6,665 bases of DNA. It comes from Candidatus Poribacteria bacterium (GTDB taxonomy: Bacteria; Poribacteria; WGA-4E; WGA-3G). The number at the start of each line of letters is the position of its first letter. The first letter of the stretch is position 1. The position numbers were made by a program, and so were the translations under genes. The stretch covers positions 1 to 6,665 of the forward strand of contig VYFM01000034.1 in assembly GCA_009842375.1 (NCBI GenBank), read 5' to 3'. The notes below the pieces were generated by a model that worked only from the letters and a program-made list of their open reading frames with translations, was not told the origin of the DNA and did not search any database. Positions 1 through 6,665 of the stretch are shown here, piece by piece.

Positions 1-30
1 TACTTAAATGGCACTCATACCGTTGATTTA

Positions 31-60
31 CCGGTCGCGACCGGGAGGTCGCTCCTACAG
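31..60. repeat. GC-rich REP-like palindromic element
   Basis: CCGGTCGCGACCGG at 31-44 is a perfect 14-bp palindrome. GCGACC (37-42) can also pair with GGTCGC (47-52) across a GGGA loop, and GGTCGC occurs twice in direct orientation (33-38 and 47-52). The run is followed by TCCTACAG. It is much richer in GC than the surrounding DNA. Short GC-rich palindromes of this TGTAGGAGCGACC style are seen as interspersed extragenic repeats in several bacterial groups, and the position downstream of pbpC fits. Only one copy lies in this window, so repetition is inferred. Confidence 0.45.
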
Positions 61-260
61 AAGACTCGGTATAACGTTATTTATGCACCACCCTCAATTA
101 GATAAGAAAGTGTGCATTATATGAAAACTCCATCATATTGCGAAGCAATAAGTATGCTTTATCTAGTTGATTCTGTAAATAAGTATTCAACCCCCTGCAG
201 GTTCATTTACTATATGAGTTTTTGGCAGGAGTTATTGGTAGGTATTGGAGTAGATCGCTT
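61..260. other. Non-coding region downstream of pbpC with small palindromes, no clear terminator
   Basis: No convincing gene lies here. ATAACGTTAT at 71-80 is a perfect 10-bp palindrome. ATGCAC (83-88) and GTGCAT (112-117) form an inverted repeat with a 23-base spacer. TATTGC (136-141) pairs with GCAATA (145-150) across a GAA loop, about 110 bases beyond the pbpC stop. None is followed by a T-run on the minus strand, so pbpC termination is not explained by an intrinsic terminator here. It may be Rho-dependent, or transcription may continue past the left edge. Confidence 0.4.
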
Positions 261-2612
261 TTATTCTTGTGCCACGATGGTAAGGGGAAGGCTCGTTGAT
301 CTACCAGCACCATCTATACATGTCAATTCATGCTTGCCAGCAACAGGGGTAAGGAAAGTTGATTCTACTGCTTTTCCTTTAAATACGAGTTCTCCGTTTA
401 GAAACCAAAAGAGATCTTGTGTATCACCCGAAACAGAAGCAGATAAGCGAATTTTTTGATACTCAGGTGGGATATTACTACGAATATGATAGACAGTGTC
501 ACGAGATGGCGACAAAATTATTGGTCGGGTACCAGTAATTAGTCTCGTACAGTCTGCATTGTGTTTAGGTAGAAGAGGCACACCAAATCCATTTGCATTC
601 ATCCATGTTGCAACATCCGCTGGTAACACCACAATTTTTTCTTCACTATACTGTTTGCCATGACGACACGATGAACAGAGGCGTTCACCAGTGGTACCAT
701 CTACCTGAATTGTTTTGTGTATGTGGCATTCCTGTGTAGTGGAAACACCGGGAATATAAACATCTGAAATTGAATTTAGACAGTGGGTGGATAGTGGTAA
801 CCCACTCAATGCACACACAAGACGGCTCTTTAAGGATTGTGGTTTGCTAAACCATTTATTCGACGTTTCACTAGAGAGTGCTGTGAATAAAGCGAATAAG
901 ATTGGTGCCGCTGAATCAGCACCACTGAGTATTGGGTTACCAGTTGCATTGAAGTTTCCGATCCAGACTCCGATAGTCAGTTCTGGAGAGTACCCTATAC
1001 TCCATGCGTCTCTGTGTCCATAGGAAGTACCTGTTTTCCATGCCACTTTTGGCATAGTGCTGGTCAGTTCAAATGTTTCGGGATAATCAGGTCGTTTTAA
1101 GTTTGTTAGCATTTCGGTGACAATCCAACATGTCTCTGGTCGTAATAGTCGTGACATCGACGAAGAAGTGGATACGGACTGCAGTGAATAAGGATAGTGT
1201 ACATCAGTCTTTTTTTCATTCTTTTTGTTTTCATTAAGTATCATTTGATAAGGCGCAAACACTCCCATGTTTGCTAAACCAGCATAGAGATTTGTCAATT
1301 CAATCAGATTTATTCCGCATCCACCAAGAACAAGAGATAGTCCGTAATCTTCTTTTTTTGATAGTGTTGAAATATATGCCTGTCTAAGAAATTCATAAAG
1401 ACTGTCCTTTTGCATTTTTGCATGAAGATTGACTGCGGGTACATTTAGAGAATATGCTAAAGCATTACTGGCAGTAATGTGCCCTGTATATTTTCCATCA
1501 AAGTTCACTGGTGAGTATCCGTTATAATCTACAGGTACATCAAATAAGAGTGTCTGAGGTGTGATATATCCTTTATCAATTGCAAGTGCATAGATGAATG
1601 GTTTGAGCGTTGATCCTGGTGATCGTATTGCGAGTGTTCCGTTGACTTGTCCATCCGATTCTGTATCAAAAAAGTCAGGGGAACCGACCATTGCCAGGAC
1701 TTCACGACTTTTTGTATCAAGAACGACAATGGAACCTGCTGATACGCTTTGTGCTTGGAGAGGACGCATATATTCACGTAATATTCGTTCAGCAGTTTCT
1801 TGATAACGTTGACCAATTGTTGTGTGTATCCGATGTGTGTTTATATTTTGAACTGTGCCATTTTGTCGATTGTTTGCAATTAATCGTGATAAATGGGGTG
1901 CTTTGAAAGGTAGTGTATATCGTTTTGATGGTATGGGTTCGCTTAACGCTTCCTGGAGTCGTTGTTCGGTTATTTTTCCCGCAGCTTTCATTCTACTCAA
2001 TACTTTTTTTCTTGCCTTACGTGCCTTTTCAGGATAACGGTCGGGTCGTAGGTATTCAGGTGAATTAGGAATCGCTGCTAATAGTGCGGCTTCTCCAAGA
2101 CTGAGCGCACTTTGTGGTTTATTGAAATAAAGACGTGCTGCTGCACCAGAACCTACAATGTTTCCGCCATAGGGTAGCAGGTTAAAGTATAATGTTAAGA
2201 TCTCAGTTTTTGTGTAAGTTAATTCAAGTTGAAATGCCCGAAATATTTCAATACATTTGTTTGGTATAGTGCGATCTTTTGGTTCCATAAGACGTGCCAG
2301 TTGCATTGTAATTGTAGAACCACCGCGAACGATTCTACCCGCTTTGAAGTTGTCAATAGCAGCAAATACCAGTGAAACGGGGTTAATCCCCCAGTGCTGA
2401 TAAAACCACTTGTCTTCATAGGTTAGCATGGCGGTTTGGAACAAAGGAGAGACATTATCAAGTGATATTTCTGGAAATCTCCACATGTCATCCGGTGTTG
2501 TGAATGCACGTAGCCATTCACCGTTTCTATCTAATACGACAGTAGATGGTGTTGGTTGGAGTTTATGCTTTGGAAGTGGGAAAATCAAGTTTGCCAGAAC
2601 AAACAGACACAC
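261..2612 (-). CDS. pbpC: Penicillin-binding protein 1C (bifunctional transglycosylase/transpeptidase)
   Basis: This is a class A PBP that polymerises lipid II into glycan strands and cross-links the peptides at the outer face of the inner membrane. Residues are numbered from the GTG start (783 aa). The GT51 domain spans about 45-215: YEDKWFYQHWG with catalytic Glu66, RGGSTITMQLAR at 96-107, second glutamate Glu122 in CIEIFRAFQLE, KTEILTLYFN at 135-144, and SLGEAALLAAIPNSP. The transpeptidase domain spans about 290-580: SPGSTLKPF with nucleophile Ser334 and Lys337, the YSLN (SxN) motif at 387-390, and KTGT at 526-529. A cysteine-bearing linker (600-649) leads to a C-terminal BiPBP_C-like domain (about 695-780), the hallmark of PBP1C as opposed to PBP1A or 1B. 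Length matches the family (E. coli PbpC is about 770 aa). GTG is the only canonical in-frame start, because a TAA at 2664-2666 closes the frame. It has no visible ribosome binding site and leaves only about 11 hydrophobic residues of the anchor. The true start is probably the ATG at 2710-2712, reached through a one-base slip in an A10 tract, giving 816 aa. It is probably cotranscribed with the A2M gene upstream. Confidence 0.95.
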   Translation of the reverse strand: MCLFVLANLIFPLPKHKLQPTPSTVVLDRNGEWLRAFTTPDDMWRFPEISLDNVSPLFQTAMLTYEDKWFYQHWGINPVSLVFAAIDNFKAGRIVRGGSTITMQLARLMEPKDRTIPNKCIEIFRAFQLELTYTKTEILTLYFNLLPYGGNIVGSGAAARLYFNKPQSALSLGEAALLAAIPNSPEYLRPDRYPEKARKARKKVLSRMKAAGKITEQRLQEALSEPIPSKRYTLPFKAPHLSRLIANNRQNGTVQNINTHRIHTTIGQRYQETAERILREYMRPLQAQSVSAGSIVVLDTKSREVLAMVGSPDFFDTESDGQVNGTLAIRSPGSTLKPFIYALAIDKGYITPQTLLFDVPVDYNGYSPVNFDGKYTGHITASNALAYSLNVPAVNLHAKMQKDSLYEFLRQAYISTLSKKEDYGLSLVLGGCGINLIELTNLYAGLANMGVFAPYQMILNENKKNEKKTDVHYPYSLQSVSTSSSMSRLLRPETCWIVTEMLTNLKRPDYPETFELTSTMPKVAWKTGTSYGHRDAWSIGYSPELTIGVWIGNFNATGNPILSGADSAAPILFALFTALSSETSNKWFSKPQSLKSRLVCALSGLPLSTHCLNSISDVYIPGVSTTQECHIHKTIQVDGTTGERLCSSCRHGKQYSEEKIVVLPADVATWMNANGFGVPLLPKHNADCTRLITGTRPIILSPSRDTVYHIRSNIPPEYQKIRLSASVSGDTQDLFWFLNGELVFKGKAVESTFLTPVAGKHELTCIDGAGRSTSLPLTIVAQE

Positions 2613-2712
2613 TGGAAATAGTAGGATTGCAAAGAAGATTCTTTTTTTTTTGAATGAACTTAATTAGCTTGTTCTGCAAAATGGAATTGATTAAGCGATT
2701 ATGATGTTTCAT
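2563..2712 (-). other. Probable true pbpC translation start and N-terminal extension, out of frame by one base
   Basis: An ATG at 2710-2712 opens a frame that, read straight through, gives a 49-codon peptide ending at TAA 2563-2565. If one A is skipped in the A10 run (2642-2651), the frame becomes that of pbpC. The protein then gains 33 residues starting MKHHNRLINS, a basic stretch around IQKKR, and a continuous hydrophobic segment RIFFAILLFP joined to VCLFVLANLIF. This gives the positive-inside cytoplasmic tail and single membrane helix expected of PBP1C. The corrected protein would have 816 residues. What I see is the hydrophobic and basic coding signal upstream of the GTG in the pbpC frame, with no start codon for it there. 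That expression uses this ATG is inference. The ATG lacks a clear Shine-Dalgarno sequence of its own. Confidence 0.6.
2642..2651 (-). repeat. A10 homopolymer tract at the pbpC frame switch
   Basis: Ten consecutive T on the plus strand read as ten A on the coding strand. The tract lies exactly between the basic tail and the membrane helix of PBP1C. With nine A the upstream ATG frame joins pbpC; with ten it does not. Runs of this length are known sites of RNA polymerase slippage, replication slippage and sequencing or assembly error. The sequence alone cannot tell these apart. Confidence 0.85.
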
Positions 2713-2718
2713 GGTTGG

Positions 2719-2760
2719 TTATACGAAGGAAGAGAAGTGGGAAGAGGATAAACCCACCAT
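2719..2760 (-). other. Possible 13-codon leader ORF ahead of pbpC
   Basis: On the minus strand, AGGAAGAGATG gives a Shine-Dalgarno-like AGGAAG just ahead of an ATG at 2758-2760. The ORF encodes MVGLSSSHFSSFV and stops at TAA 2719-2721. The stop lies six bases before the ATG at 2710-2712, in the same frame. The ribosome-binding sequence and the A of this ATG fall in the 5' arm of the hairpin at 2727-2768, so translation of the leader could open the hairpin and deliver ribosomes to pbpC by reinitiation. This is the only good Shine-Dalgarno-like sequence in the intergenic region, but an ORF this short can arise by chance. Confidence 0.3.
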
Positions 2761-2768
2761 CTCTTCCT
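2727..2768 (-). promoter_or_regulatory. Intergenic stem-loop just upstream of the pbpC ATG
   Basis: A perfect 9-bp outer stem pairs 2727-2735 with 2760-2768. A small 1x2 internal loop follows, then a 5-bp inner stem (GTGGG 2737-2741 with CCCAC 2753-2757) and an 11-base loop. No T-run follows on either strand, so it does not look like an intrinsic terminator. Its position between A2M and pbpC suggests an mRNA-stability, processing or translation-control structure. That role is inference; the base pairing is seen directly. Confidence 0.55.
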
Positions 2769-2799
2769 ATTATGCCCGCGAGTTTGGGCGTAGCATAAT
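2769..2799 (-). promoter_or_regulatory. Second intergenic stem-loop, 20 bases after the A2M stop codon
   Basis: ATTAT (2769-2773) pairs with ATAAT (2795-2799). GCCC (2774-2777) pairs with GGGC (2786-2789), leaving an 8-base loop and a 5-base bulge at 2790-2794. An alternative pairing extends the outer stem to 7 bp (ATTATGC with GCATAAT). The hairpin abuts the next stem-loop with no spacer. It is the first structure after the A2M stop on the transcript, but no U-tract follows, so termination is unlikely. It could protect the 3' end of the A2M message or be part of a repeated element. Confidence 0.45.
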
Positions 2800-2819
2800 C
2801 TTTGGTATTTTATTAGAAA

Positions 2820-5800
2820 TTACTCAACTACCCTTATCTTTCCACTACTGGCGACCGATGAATTAGATGGATCATACATTGCTTCCGCAGATATAGGTGG
2901 TAGTGTAAAATCTCCACGAGTTACAGCACGTAATGCATAATGGAATTTACGTTCCCTTTGGCGCGGGAATGCCCCAAAAAAGATGAGTCGATCATCACGA
3001 ATATCTACGTAGTCAGGTTTAAAATTATCTGTTTTCAACCACGGTATCCCTACGCGAGATGCTAATCTCGCGTTTTCGATTTCAAATCCGGCAGGCAACA
3101 TATCTACAACAACCACGTTTTCAAGGTTCCAGTTTAGTGATTTGACTGTTATTTCTGCAATCACTAAATCGCCATGTGGAAATTCGTTATCAAAAGGTAT
3201 TCCATCTTGGTTTAGATAACGTCTACGCACCTGAATATCTCGATCATATTCCTCAATAAAGGAATCACGTCGGATCCCAAATGCAGACCAATAGTAATAA
3301 CAGTTACCCGCACCTTCAATAGAAATTTTCACTTGAGCTCCATCCCAATCGTTATTTGTGAAACGAACAGATGGACTTGTTGAATTAAAATCAGCGAGAT
3401 GAGTATCATTGACTGTAATCTTGCCAGTATAATCGCCATCCATTTTCTTCCTAAGTATTTTCCCCAATGCAAGGAAAGCAAATGCATTTTCCTGCGTTGT
3501 ACCCCACCGTTTTCTTTTAGATGCAGCATCACTAAGATTTGTAACAAGTACAGGTATTGAAGGATGGTTTTCATTGACTTCCGCCAGTACATCCAAGATA
3601 ATTGCTTGTGCCCGAATAGGAGAATTGAAATTATTACCAGATTCTCTTTTTCCACCGTTCTGTTGTGCAACAGAAACAGGTAGCATTGAAAGTGCGGTTT
3701 CTAAGTCACCACTGAGCGCAAAGGCGCCAGCTAATTGAAACTGACTATAGTTTGTAAGTCTACTTAGAAGATTATTCTTAAGGTAGTTCATCACACCTTT
3801 TTCAGGTTCTTCGGCATCAGCTAACACATAGCATGCATAAACTGCACGTTCAATCTCATACCTTTTGATTTTATCAGCATCTATATTATTGGCTGATACT
3901 TGCTTTACTTGTTCTCTTAACCCTTCAAGCATGCCTGTATAGACTCGGTCTGATACCTCATAACCTGCTTTTCGTGCTTCAACCATAAAATGAGATGCAT
4001 ATATACTACTCCAGCGATTTATGTAGTTGCCACCGGGCCAATATGCAAAATGATTTTGTGGCGTGAACATACTTTCAAGTCTATTGATACCAGAAGTAAT
4101 GTAGTAATCCACGCGGTCATCTGAAGCGAGGTCCTCACCGACAGCACTCGCGACATCACTGAAATAAAGCAACGGAAACACTCTACTCGTGGTTTGTTCA
4201 ATACATCCATAAGGATACTTGATCAAATAACTAATACCTCCGGCAAATTCAATTGCAGGAAATGGGGATATGGTAAGTGTAAATTCGGATGACTCTGGAA
4301 TTATATTTGAAGGAAATACGAATTCAGTTGGATCGTCTGCGTTGGTAACACCATTTCCCATTTCCGTTACAGGTGGTGCAGCGGATCGTATTGGAAGTTG
4401 GACAGACATCTGTGAACTTTCATCGTTCCCAGTTGCAGTAACTGTGAATGCGGCTTCACCTATTGAATCATGTGTAAGAAGTTCAAATAATAATTGTTCC
4501 TCACGTCCAGATACTATCTCTGTCTGTTTAACAATATGGTCTTTCTGTACCCGAATTTCATTGCCAGTGTTGCTTGATAGAAATTGAACATCACCGGTTG
4601 CGTGTATTTCTACACGAAATTCACCGTCTTCCCCAGTGCCGTTATGAACACTTATAGGAAAATGAATCCTGTCACCACCAGAGAGGAAGCGAGGGAAGGT
4701 TGGGGTTATCACTACAGGTTCTCGAACCGTAATATTCTGTTCTGCCAAACCGTAGTATCCACCTGAAAAAGCGACTGCCATCACCCGTAACGATCCATTG
4801 AACTGTGGAATTTGGAAACTTGCAGTACCTCTACCGTATTGATCTGTTTTCAGGATTCCCGACCAGAGTGAAACAGGTTTTACCCGCATCACACTTGCAG
4901 TATTAAGCCGTTTTGCAAGTCCTCTTGAGAAAGCTGCGTCTCCACCGGTGCTGGATTCTTCCTGTACAGTTTCAATTTCAGGCAATATTGCGGAATATAA
5001 GTCATAAACTTGAGATTTTAATCCGCGTTGTCGGTAAAAATAACTGTGTGGATTAGGTGAACGGAAATTGGTTAATTGAAGAATACCTTCATCAACAGCG
5101 GCAATGGTTACATGTGAATACGCACTTTGTCTTCCACGCACACGAAATTTCACTGTTAATTCACTGTTCGGACGAATCTCCTCAGGAGCATCAAACTCAA
5201 TTGCAAGACTGTTCGCTTTAGCGTCCAATTTTAGAGGAATTACACCGAATGCACGAGCAGGTGTATGCTCGTTTAAGGAGTCCGTTGACCGAATTAATGT
5301 GCCAGAAAGGTAAATGTTGGGTTTATAACTATAATTAACAGGGATATTTAAGCTTGCAGTATTACCTTCTAAAGTTACAGTACGGTATTTCAATATCTTT
5401 TCACGTTCAATTGTTAACAATAATTTACCGGGGAATGGTGATTTGATATTAAGTTTTGCTATTTCTCCGGGCTTATACGTTGATTTGTCTAAAGTCATCT
5501 CAAGTAGGCTCGGGTTTTCCATTGACCGAGGTATGGAACCCCAACCTGAAGTTTCAATTCTGAGTTCTGTTTTCGCACCGGATACAACATCCTCTAATTG
5601 AATATGGTATTCCCCGTATTCAGTTGGTACATAACTGAATGTTCCTATCTCTTCAGTTGTAATCAGTTGACGGGTTTCTAATGTTGTAATCTGTTTATCA
5701 GAGATGTACCGGTATTGTCCTCTGGAATTTCGTCGTAAGATGGTATTCCAATGAACTTTGTTTATCTTGAGTTCTAAATTACGATTAGCAACTGCGATTC

Positions 5801-6665
5801 CAGTGTTATCTACTGCAATGTAGTTGAAAGTAACATCTTGATTCCGCTTGATTTGACCGGTATTTGTGCGTTTGATCCCGACATAATGTGAATAAGGATG
5901 AATAACTACGTTGTGTGAAGCAGTTACCGCTCTACCACCAGGTTCCCTGACTGTCGCTGATAGTATTGCGTTCAGTAAGGATGGGGCTTTGATTGATTTT
6001 GGAAGTGTAAATTTATAATTTACTTTACCATTGGCATCAGTTTTACTTTCCTGTAAAGTTGTTCGTTGTCTTTCAAATGAAATTTCATTGGCAAATTTGA
6101 ATGAATTCCATTTCTCATTTGGGACATAAGGTACTGCTTCAAGCATGTAGGATGCAGTTACTTTCCGATTTGCTGCAGGTGGTCCAAATAAACTGACTGC
6201 AGAAATATCCATATTTACTTCATCACCCAAGCTATACTCAGATTTTGGTGTATTTACAGTAACTTTCGTCCTGTCAGGCATAAACTCTTCTATTTGAAAT
6301 GTGGTTCTACCAATTTCTTTCCCTGCAATAGTCATTTTTGCAATATAACTTCCAGTTTGTGCATAAGCCGCAATTGGCACAGTTACTGAACACCCACCAC
6401 GTCTGTCTGTCTTTTGTTGGAGTTCATTTACAATACGACCATCGGGAGCTATTATTTGGATTTGGGCAGGAAGAGATGGAGGCGTTTTATTTTGTTTACC
6501 GCGCACAATTCCTGCAATATCAACTTTTTCACCGGGGCGATATACGCCACGACTTGGATAAAGAAATGCTTCGTACCCTGTTTCCAGATAAGCTGGACCG
6601 CTGACGTTGAAATCTCCAGTGGATAGTTGGTGTTTATTTAACTGAATAAACGACAAGTCATCACC
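2820..6665 (-). CDS. yfhM: Bacterial alpha-2-macroglobulin (YfhM type), partial: N-terminus beyond the right edge
   Basis: This is a periplasmic protease trap; known family members are cut in a bait region and then bind the protease covalently through a thioester. Residues are numbered from the first complete codon at the window edge (1281 visible). An MG2-like domain with the family signature LYPSRGVYRPGE lies near 34-45. Further macroglobulin domains run to about 380, followed by a bait-region domain (about 388-532, ending VTIAAVDEGILQL). The A2M core domain is at about 593-690, with SLWSGILKTDQYGRG. The thioester domain contains YPYGCIEQ with Cys821, Glu823 and Gln824 (Cys codon 4203-4205), plus RWSSIYASHF and TTQENAFAFLALG. 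The C-terminal bMG10 domain has VVVVDMLPAGFEIEN and EAMYDP. The frame is open to the edge (GDD precedes the TTG at 6654-6656), so that TTG is not the start. About 460 residues follow the thioester Cys, as in enterobacterial YfhM, so some 350-400 N-terminal residues, including any signal peptide or lipobox, are probably missing. It stops with TAA and lies upstream of pbpC on the same strand. Confidence 0.96.
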   Translation of the reverse strand, partial: GDDLSFIQLNKHQLSTGDFNVSGPAYLETGYEAFLYPSRGVYRPGEKVDIAGIVRGKQNKTPPSLPAQIQIIAPDGRIVNELQQKTDRRGGCSVTVPIAAYAQTGSYIAKMTIAGKEIGRTTFQIEEFMPDRTKVTVNTPKSEYSLGDEVNMDISAVSLFGPPAANRKVTASYMLEAVPYVPNEKWNSFKFANEISFERQRTTLQESKTDANGKVNYKFTLPKSIKAPSLLNAILSATVREPGGRAVTASHNVVIHPYSHYVGIKRTNTGQIKRNQDVTFNYIAVDNTGIAVANRNLELKINKVHWNTILRRNSRGQYRYISDKQITTLETRQLITTEEIGTFSYVPTEYGEYHIQLEDVVSGAKTELRIETSGWGSIPRSMENPSLLEMTLDKSTYKPGEIAKLNIKSPFPGKLLLTIEREKILKYRTVTLEGNTASLNIPVNYSYKPNIYLSGTLIRSTDSLNEHTPARAFGVIPLKLDAKANSLAIEFDAPEEIRPNSELTVKFRVRGRQSAYSHVTIAAVDEGILQLTNFRSPNPHSYFYRQRGLKSQVYDLYSAILPEIETVQEESSTGGDAAFSRGLAKRLNTASVMRVKPVSLWSGILKTDQYGRGTASFQIPQFNGSLRVMAVAFSGGYYGLAEQNITVREPVVITPTFPRFLSGGDRIHFPISVHNGTGEDGEFRVEIHATGDVQFLSSNTGNEIRVQKDHIVKQTEIVSGREEQLLFELLTHDSIGEAAFTVTATGNDESSQMSVQLPIRSAAPPVTEMGNGVTNADDPTEFVFPSNIIPESSEFTLTISPFPAIEFAGGISYLIKYPYGCIEQTTSRVFPLLYFSDVASAVGEDLASDDRVDYYITSGINRLESMFTPQNHFAYWPGGNYINRWSSIYASHFMVEARKAGYEVSDRVYTGMLEGLREQVKQVSANNIDADKIKRYEIERAVYACYVLADAEEPEKGVMNYLKNNLLSRLTNYSQFQLAGAFALSGDLETALSMLPVSVAQQNGGKRESGNNFNSPIRAQAIILDVLAEVNENHPSIPVLVTNLSDAASKRKRWGTTQENAFAFLALGKILRKKMDGDYTGKITVNDTHLADFNSTSPSVRFTNNDWDGAQVKISIEGAGNCYYYWSAFGIRRDSFIEEYDRDIQVRRRYLNQDGIPFDNEFPHGDLVIAEITVKSLNWNLENVVVVDMLPAGFEIENARLASRVGIPWLKTDNFKPDYVDIRDDRLIFFGAFPRQRERKFHYALRAVTRGDFTLPPISAEAMYDPSNSSVASSGKIRVVE

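Noticed and set aside
136..150. Intrinsic terminator for pbpC at the TATTGC/GCAATA hairpin
   Set aside because: The stem is short and AT-rich, and no U-tract follows on the minus strand.
112..459. Plus-strand 115-codon ORF overlapping the 3' end of pbpC
   Set aside because: More than half of it is antisense to the well-supported BiPBP_C coding sequence, and its product shows no recognisable domain.
2713..2726. Promoter with a TATAAC -10 box directly ahead of the pbpC ATG
   Set aside because: CGTATAACC resembles a -10 box, but no -35-like hexamer lies at suitable spacing and it is only a few bases from the ATG.
4270..4587. Plus-strand 105-codon ORF inside the A2M gene
   Set aside because: It is a reverse-frame shadow of the conserved A2M coding region, with no family features of its own.
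6654..6656. TTG as the start codon of the A2M gene
   Set aside because: The frame stays open to the window edge (Gly-Asp-Asp precede it), and the following sequence enters an MG2 domain typical of the interior of a roughly 1600-residue protein. The gene is cut by the window.
1..6665. CRISPR array, tRNA/rRNA genes, transposase or a novel defence system
   Set aside because: No regularly spaced repeats, tRNA cloverleaf or transposase motifs are visible, and both large genes belong to a known pair.

Overview
The window carries two genes on the minus strand. They form the classic bacterial alpha-2-macroglobulin / penicillin-binding protein 1C pair. Transcription runs right to left: a large alpha-2-macroglobulin (A2M) gene enters from the right edge and stops at 2820, then pbpC follows and stops at 261. 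This layout, with a thioester protein of YfhM type and a class A PBP carrying a BiPBP_C tail, points to a Gram-negative-type (diderm) bacterium with a periplasm. The DNA looks moderately AT-rich. A GC-rich palindrome (31-60) of the kind scattered through some uncultured bacterial genomes lies downstream. I suspect a candidate-phylum or marine-symbiont lineage (Poribacteria came to mind), but that is a low-confidence guess.

Layout from the left: 1-260 is non-coding DNA downstream of pbpC, with a REP-like GC-rich palindrome, a perfect 10-bp palindrome and a small stem-loop but no convincing terminator. 261-2612 is pbpC read from its only in-frame canonical start, a GTG. 2613-2819 is a dense intergenic region. 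It holds an A10 tract, an out-of-frame ATG that would restore a proper PBP1C N-terminus if one A were dropped, two abutting hairpins, and a 13-codon mini-ORF with a Shine-Dalgarno-like sequence. 2820-6665 is the A2M gene, lacking only its N-terminal part, which lies beyond the right edge.

How they work together: in the accepted family model, A2M in the periplasm is cut in its bait region by an invading protease and captures that protease through its CxEQ thioester. PBP1C, anchored in the inner membrane, polymerises and cross-links peptidoglycan and may repair the wall after attack. All key residues of both proteins are visible, so both look functional.

The pair itself is not new. The most interesting part is the junction between the genes. 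There the annotated pbpC start cuts the membrane anchor in half, and a homopolymer frameshift (transcriptional slippage, phase variation, or a sequence error) is the simplest explanation.
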